This document shows, piece by piece, positions 59,706 through 64,000 of a DNA stretch of 64,000 bases. The notes under the pieces are model-generated. The model searched no databases, was not told the DNA's origin, and worked only from the letters and a program-made list of their open reading frames with translations. This stretch comes from Maylandia zebra. Taxonomy: Eukaryota > Chordata > Actinopteri > Cichliformes > Cichlidae. The translations under genes and the position numbers were made by a program. How positions within the stretch are numbered: the first letter of the stretch is position 1; every line of letters starts with the position of its first letter. The DNA lies in assembly GCF_041146795.1 (NCBI RefSeq), contig NC_135185.1, forward strand, positions 27,091,529 through 27,155,528, written 5' to 3'.

Positions 59706-62003
59706 TAAAGGCTCAGGATAGTTTTACACAAACAAAGATTAAGAACAAAGAATTTTAGGTGAGGGAGAAGTGAACGCCAGCTAAACATCTGTTTCTTGCA
59801 TATTAAAGTTTCCCGTGTTCCAGCAGATGTATTTGCACCATCCAGGGATAAAATATTTGACTTTCACTGCAGTTCTAGGTCCATTTTTTTTAATTTTGTC
59901 ATGCATTTTACTGACTTGTGCAGAAAAGTTTGAATACTGATAATTTATTATCATTATATTTTAGTATTTCCAGCACATCTTTGTAAAGCTTTTATAAAGA
60001 GGAGAATTTGGTGTCTCGCATTCACACACCACGTGTTGGTTAATAATTTGGAAAAGAGTCAGGAAGAAACATTTTGTAGGAGGAGATGGAAGTTTTTCCT
60101 CCTACAGTACTCTCAGTAGACTATAGTTCAACAACAAATTATGTTTTCTGTTCATTAAAGGGGTACAGCTCACACTTCAGCTACTGGGATTAAGCCAGCC
60201 CTTTGGTCCTACTATGTCTGTCTCCATCACTGACGCTCTCCACCTACAGATAAAAGCGGCAAATGGAACACGTTCGGGCTCGCGCTCAGCTGAGAATCAT
60301 TCGCAGAAATGATGAAAACCGCTAAGTGAAGTAGATGAGCCAAGTGGTAGGCTGGGATCTCGACACCACTGAAGCGAAATGTGGTGCAGCCTGGCATTTT
60401 GTAAAGCATAGATTAGTGCCACTGGGGATTGAAAGAGGGAAAAATTACATTGACAATGTGAAAATCCCCTTGTTAGAGGAGATGTGATCACATTACAACT
60501 TGGCCTGTTGGGCAGATATCGAAGGTTTTTTCCTGCACCATTCTTGTTTTGGAGTGAATAAGACTTTGCAGCCGTGTCCTTAGTAGCATTAAGCACTAAG
60601 CAATAACAACACCAAGTGGTTACTGCAGCTTTAATGATTCCAACTTTCCAATTTAGTGTTCAGACTTGTTTGGATACAAGGCCTTTAAAATTTAGGCCTG
60701 TTTAATCGGGCTACTTTTTCAGTAATCCAGAATGATATTGGAAAGGCAGGCTTATTTAATTAAATCCTAAAGATCCTAACTTTAAGTGGCGTGAACATGT
60801 TTGGGAAGCTGTGGTCAATGCAAGTGTTTTTATGAGTAAGTTTTAATCAAGAACATTGCAGAGGGGTTTTCTGTTTCCAGCTTTCCATTTTTTTTCATTC
60901 TCTGCAAAAATAATGTGAAAGTCAGAGTTTGTCAGTAACTCTGATCAATTTCTTCCCTTTCTTTCTAATCTCCAGTGTAACAAAAGTATCTGGATCGGTT
61001 ATGACCAATATGTTATATACATCTAATGCCTGACACATGTCCAAACTACAAATAGGTGAAGCCCAACCCGATAAGGATTGATAGAGAATATATCAAAGTA
61101 TCAAAAAAGTCCAATGGGGCTTTCTTTTGTCACCAGGGTGTTGTAATATTTTCCCCCATGTAGATACTTTGAGGGCCTTGCTTACCTTTAGTGAGATAGT
61201 ATCCTCTGTGTTTCTACAACAAACCCATCAACAGGATGCCAGAACATTTCCTAGCATGGGTTTGGGGCTTCCTCCTTCCCATTTCTACGGGAGACCTGTA
61301 GACTGGGTTTTCTGTACAGGGTAGCATCCCACAACAGCAAGGAAGGAAAGAGCTGGGAGGCAAAGAGAAAATAATATGCTGTGGTGGTGATTTTTACGTG
61401 ATACAAGAAAGCACTCTGTACAAGATGATAAGCTGTGATGTCATGGCAGGACTACAGGGAGTATGGAGGGTCAGACTGGGGCATGAGCTCTTGGGGGATC
61501 TGACTCTATCCACTCTTCTGTTTTGTCTGCTTTGCAGACTCAGCGATTAGCAAAATTGCTTGTGAATTGTTTAGCCCACTGCTTGGTGAGAGTGCCACTG
61601 TATCCCACAGATTAGACTCTGAGTGCCTCTCTGTTGGAGTGCTTCTCACTCCTGTTTTGTCCATGAAAACACTATTGTCCAGTGGAGTGACGGCAGTACT
61701 CAGCATGCAAGAGTCACGCTTGTTATTTTAGCCCTTGTTGTGTATTTTCCTCATTAAAATAACTTCAGTGAAAGACTAAAATGGCTGACACGACCCGACT
61801 CCACTTAAGTGTCTCGATCAGTACTATTTAGTAGCTTAAAGCTGTGGTGAAAAAGGACACGCAGTTCTTTTTATTATTTCTTACTTCATGTCATCAATTA
61901 GCTTTTTTGCCAGATCTTGACATAACCTTCTCAGTTCATTTAGCACAGTGCAGTGGCATAAGGAATTTGTCCCCAGGGCATTTTTTTCTAATGAGGGACA
62001 TGT

Positions 62004-62006
<3 letters not shown>

Positions 62007-62075
<69 letters not shown>
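62007..62075. repeat. (GT)n microsatellite, about 34 units
   Basis: An uninterrupted GT dinucleotide run. The His-Thr frames on the minus strand are artefacts of it. Confidence 0.97.
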
Positions 62076-62076
<1 letters not shown>

Positions 62077-64000
62077 TTGGCATAACACATACACTGAGTG
62101 TTCAGCCTGACATGTAAAGGGAATCAATGCTATGTGCTAATTTCTGTGTTAACACTCTTTCACCAGTTTAAAGAATATGAGACGTGTGTTTGACATAGTA
62201 AATTTTCTCATTTTTTCAAAAGCAAAATTTAAGAAATAATAAATCCTATTTTCCTTGTCACATAGCTCCATTGTCACTTCATGATATGAACACAAGACCT
62301 GTTACGGTTTATTTGCCTTAAATCGTCAAACTGATGGGGTGAAGACAGAGTGGCATCACCTCCATTATAAGTCCAAATAAATCAGGAACTGTTCAATATT
62401 AGAAAATGCAAACATTACAGACATCTTCTTGCCTTTTTCTTTATTCAGAAACGCAGCCTAATATGTGTAGTTCAGGAACGTTCTATCAGCGTGCGAATAC
62501 GGGCCTTATTTGTTGTCAGCTGCTGCTCTCAGTGGATGTGTCCTGGCGTTTGTCGGCTGTGTGCGTAACAGTCAAGATTTTGTCCATTTAGTCCATCTCT
62601 TCAGCAGCTATTAGTATTTTCTAGCATTTTGATTTGTATTAAAATTCACAAGAGATTCTAATGAGTCTGATTTCAGAGTTAAATTATAATAAATAAATAA
62701 ATAAAGAACAACCTGGTAGGGAGAAAAAAAACCCCATAAAGAACTTTTACAAGATGAAAGCCAAAAGCGCTGATCAACTAAACAGAGTCTGGAAAGAGAA
62801 AAATTCCTGCCAGCTGATATTTGTTGGATTCTGTTTTGGACAGAAGTACAAAGTGAATTCTGGACGCATTTGCATAACAAACTAAAACTAACTTTCCTTC
62901 ATTAGACAAAGCAGTTCACACAATTTCATACCCAGCTGAGCAGTGTTACGGTATTAGATAAGTGTTCTTTGTCAGCTAAAGCCGGGAGAAGTTTTTCTGC
63001 ATGGTTACAGATATATAAATAAGTCAAAATCGTCCACAATAATGACCTTGGACTTTACCTGTTATTGTCTGCTGTAATTTAGTCAAACCCTACATGTAAA
63101 CATAAAGACTGAAGATGCAACGCGGTGAGTGACAAGAGATACCCAGCAAAGTCGACCCTTCGCCCAGGCTCTCTCCATCTGTCAATAGAAATGGGCTCAG
63201 TGTGGCATGCCTGTCATCTTCACTCAGCTTGCGAGACAATAATGTGTGGCAGCATGGGTTTTTTTGGAGGTGAGAACTAGCTCGCCGTCTCTGGTTACAG
63301 CCTCATTTTTAAATTTTTTCTTTTTTATTGCATACTGATTTGGTAAGAAACAAGTATCTCCTGTTACTGTCTCCACAATAACGTCCGTATCTTGTTTATT
63401 CTTTGTGCTGTAGAGAACTGTAAGTGTTGTTACCACTGACAATAAGACTCTGTAGGCAAGAACTGGCCCCCTTGCTTTAGCCCCCATCTGACTGTTTTGC
63501 TCTGTGTCTGCTGTTCACCATCATGTCATTCAGTATTCAGTCGTACTTTCTTTCTTTTTTTTGTATAAAGGAAAATGGGGTGGGGGAGATCAAATATTAA
63601 CAAAAAAAGAGCTTTGTGAACTTTATCGATGAGTGTGGCCCAACATCGAGTCGACTTTCTTCAATGTAGGCTCTTTACAACTTGAAGGAAAAAACAAAAT
63701 GCTACAAAAATCTCATGAATATTTACACTCAGTCATTAAGTACTGCCAAAGCTTCAGCTTGTTTGCCTAATGGTCTAGTTAGGAGGCATAAAAGAAAAGA
63801 GCCCTTTTTATTCCAGCTATTTTCTTGTATTTCCTCCAGTCTTTTTTTTATTTTTTTTTTAATGTCACTCTTTCAGTCTGTTTTTACCCATTTCCCTCTT
63901 TTTCATGCTCACTCATGCTTTCATCTACATCTTCTTTCCTTCCCTTTTTCTTTTTTGTTTCCCGTCTTGCTAGTCTGCGTCATTCTAGTTTATTTCTCTC

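Larger units (their letters stand above)
57065..64000 (+). other. Probable first intron of rnf144a, or intergenic
   Basis: Nearly 7 kb without a recognisable coding exon. It includes a perfect hairpin (58183-58214), a LINE fragment (59520-59705), a GT microsatellite (62007-62075), a G/GT-rich patch at 59142-59185, and pyrimidine-rich sequence at the right edge. Intron status depends on the exon call at 57064. Confidence 0.4.

Noticed and set aside
1..64000. CRISPR arrays, bacterial operons, phage genes or riboswitches
   Set aside because: None seen; the window is vertebrate nuclear DNA with introns and eukaryotic transposons.

Overview
The window looks like nuclear DNA of a ray-finned fish, probably a spiny-rayed (percomorph) teleost. 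It has interrupted vertebrate genes with GT-AG introns, long CA/GT microsatellites, and the usual teleost mixture of L2/CR1-like and RTE-like LINE fragments, tRNA-like SINEs, Tc1, hAT and piggyBac DNA transposons and Ty3/gypsy elements. The species call is inference.

Two protein genes can be read completely, and they form the vertebrate interferon-response pair cmpk2 and rsad2 (viperin), arranged head to head. cmpk2 (mitochondrial UMP-CMP kinase 2) runs on the minus strand in five coding exons (47935-50914, 421 aa). rsad2 runs on the plus strand in six coding exons (51560-53694, 352 aa). The 645 bp between their start codons hold at least four ISRE-type GAAA-NN-GAAA sites and an rsad2-side TATA box, so this reads as a shared interferon-inducible promoter. 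Functionally the pair is coherent: CMPK2 supplies CTP precursors and viperin converts CTP to the chain terminator ddhCTP. Downstream of rsad2, a GC-richer block ending in a good splice donor (about 56660-57064) sits where synteny predicts the first noncoding exon of rnf144a. If so, 57065-64000 is the start of its first intron.

The left 36 kb has no recognisable host protein gene. It holds transposon fragments (BED/hAT-like, L2-like, RTE-like, SINEs, a Tc1 remnant), a solo LTR with near-perfect target duplication, an exceptionally clean hAT MITE and a piggyBac-type MITE, separated by unique sequence that may be the sox11-side gene desert known in other vertebrates (inference). Between this desert and cmpk2 lies a complete, very young Ty3/gypsy retrotransposon (36773-46100, minus strand) with nearly identical 1.4 kb LTRs. 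It has a tRNA-Arg primer site, a polypurine tract, a PNMA-like Gag, a canonical -1 frameshift heptamer at the gag stop, and a pol frame broken by only one stop codon.

The least ordinary signals are: (1) at 552-1252, adjacent 'spliced' and 'unspliced' copies of the same minus-strand sequence, differing by exactly one GT-AG intron and joined to a further exon at a second consensus donor; (2) the PNMA-type Gag plus T_TTA_AAC frameshift design of the young gypsy element; and (3) the dense ISRE cluster of the cmpk2/rsad2 promoter.
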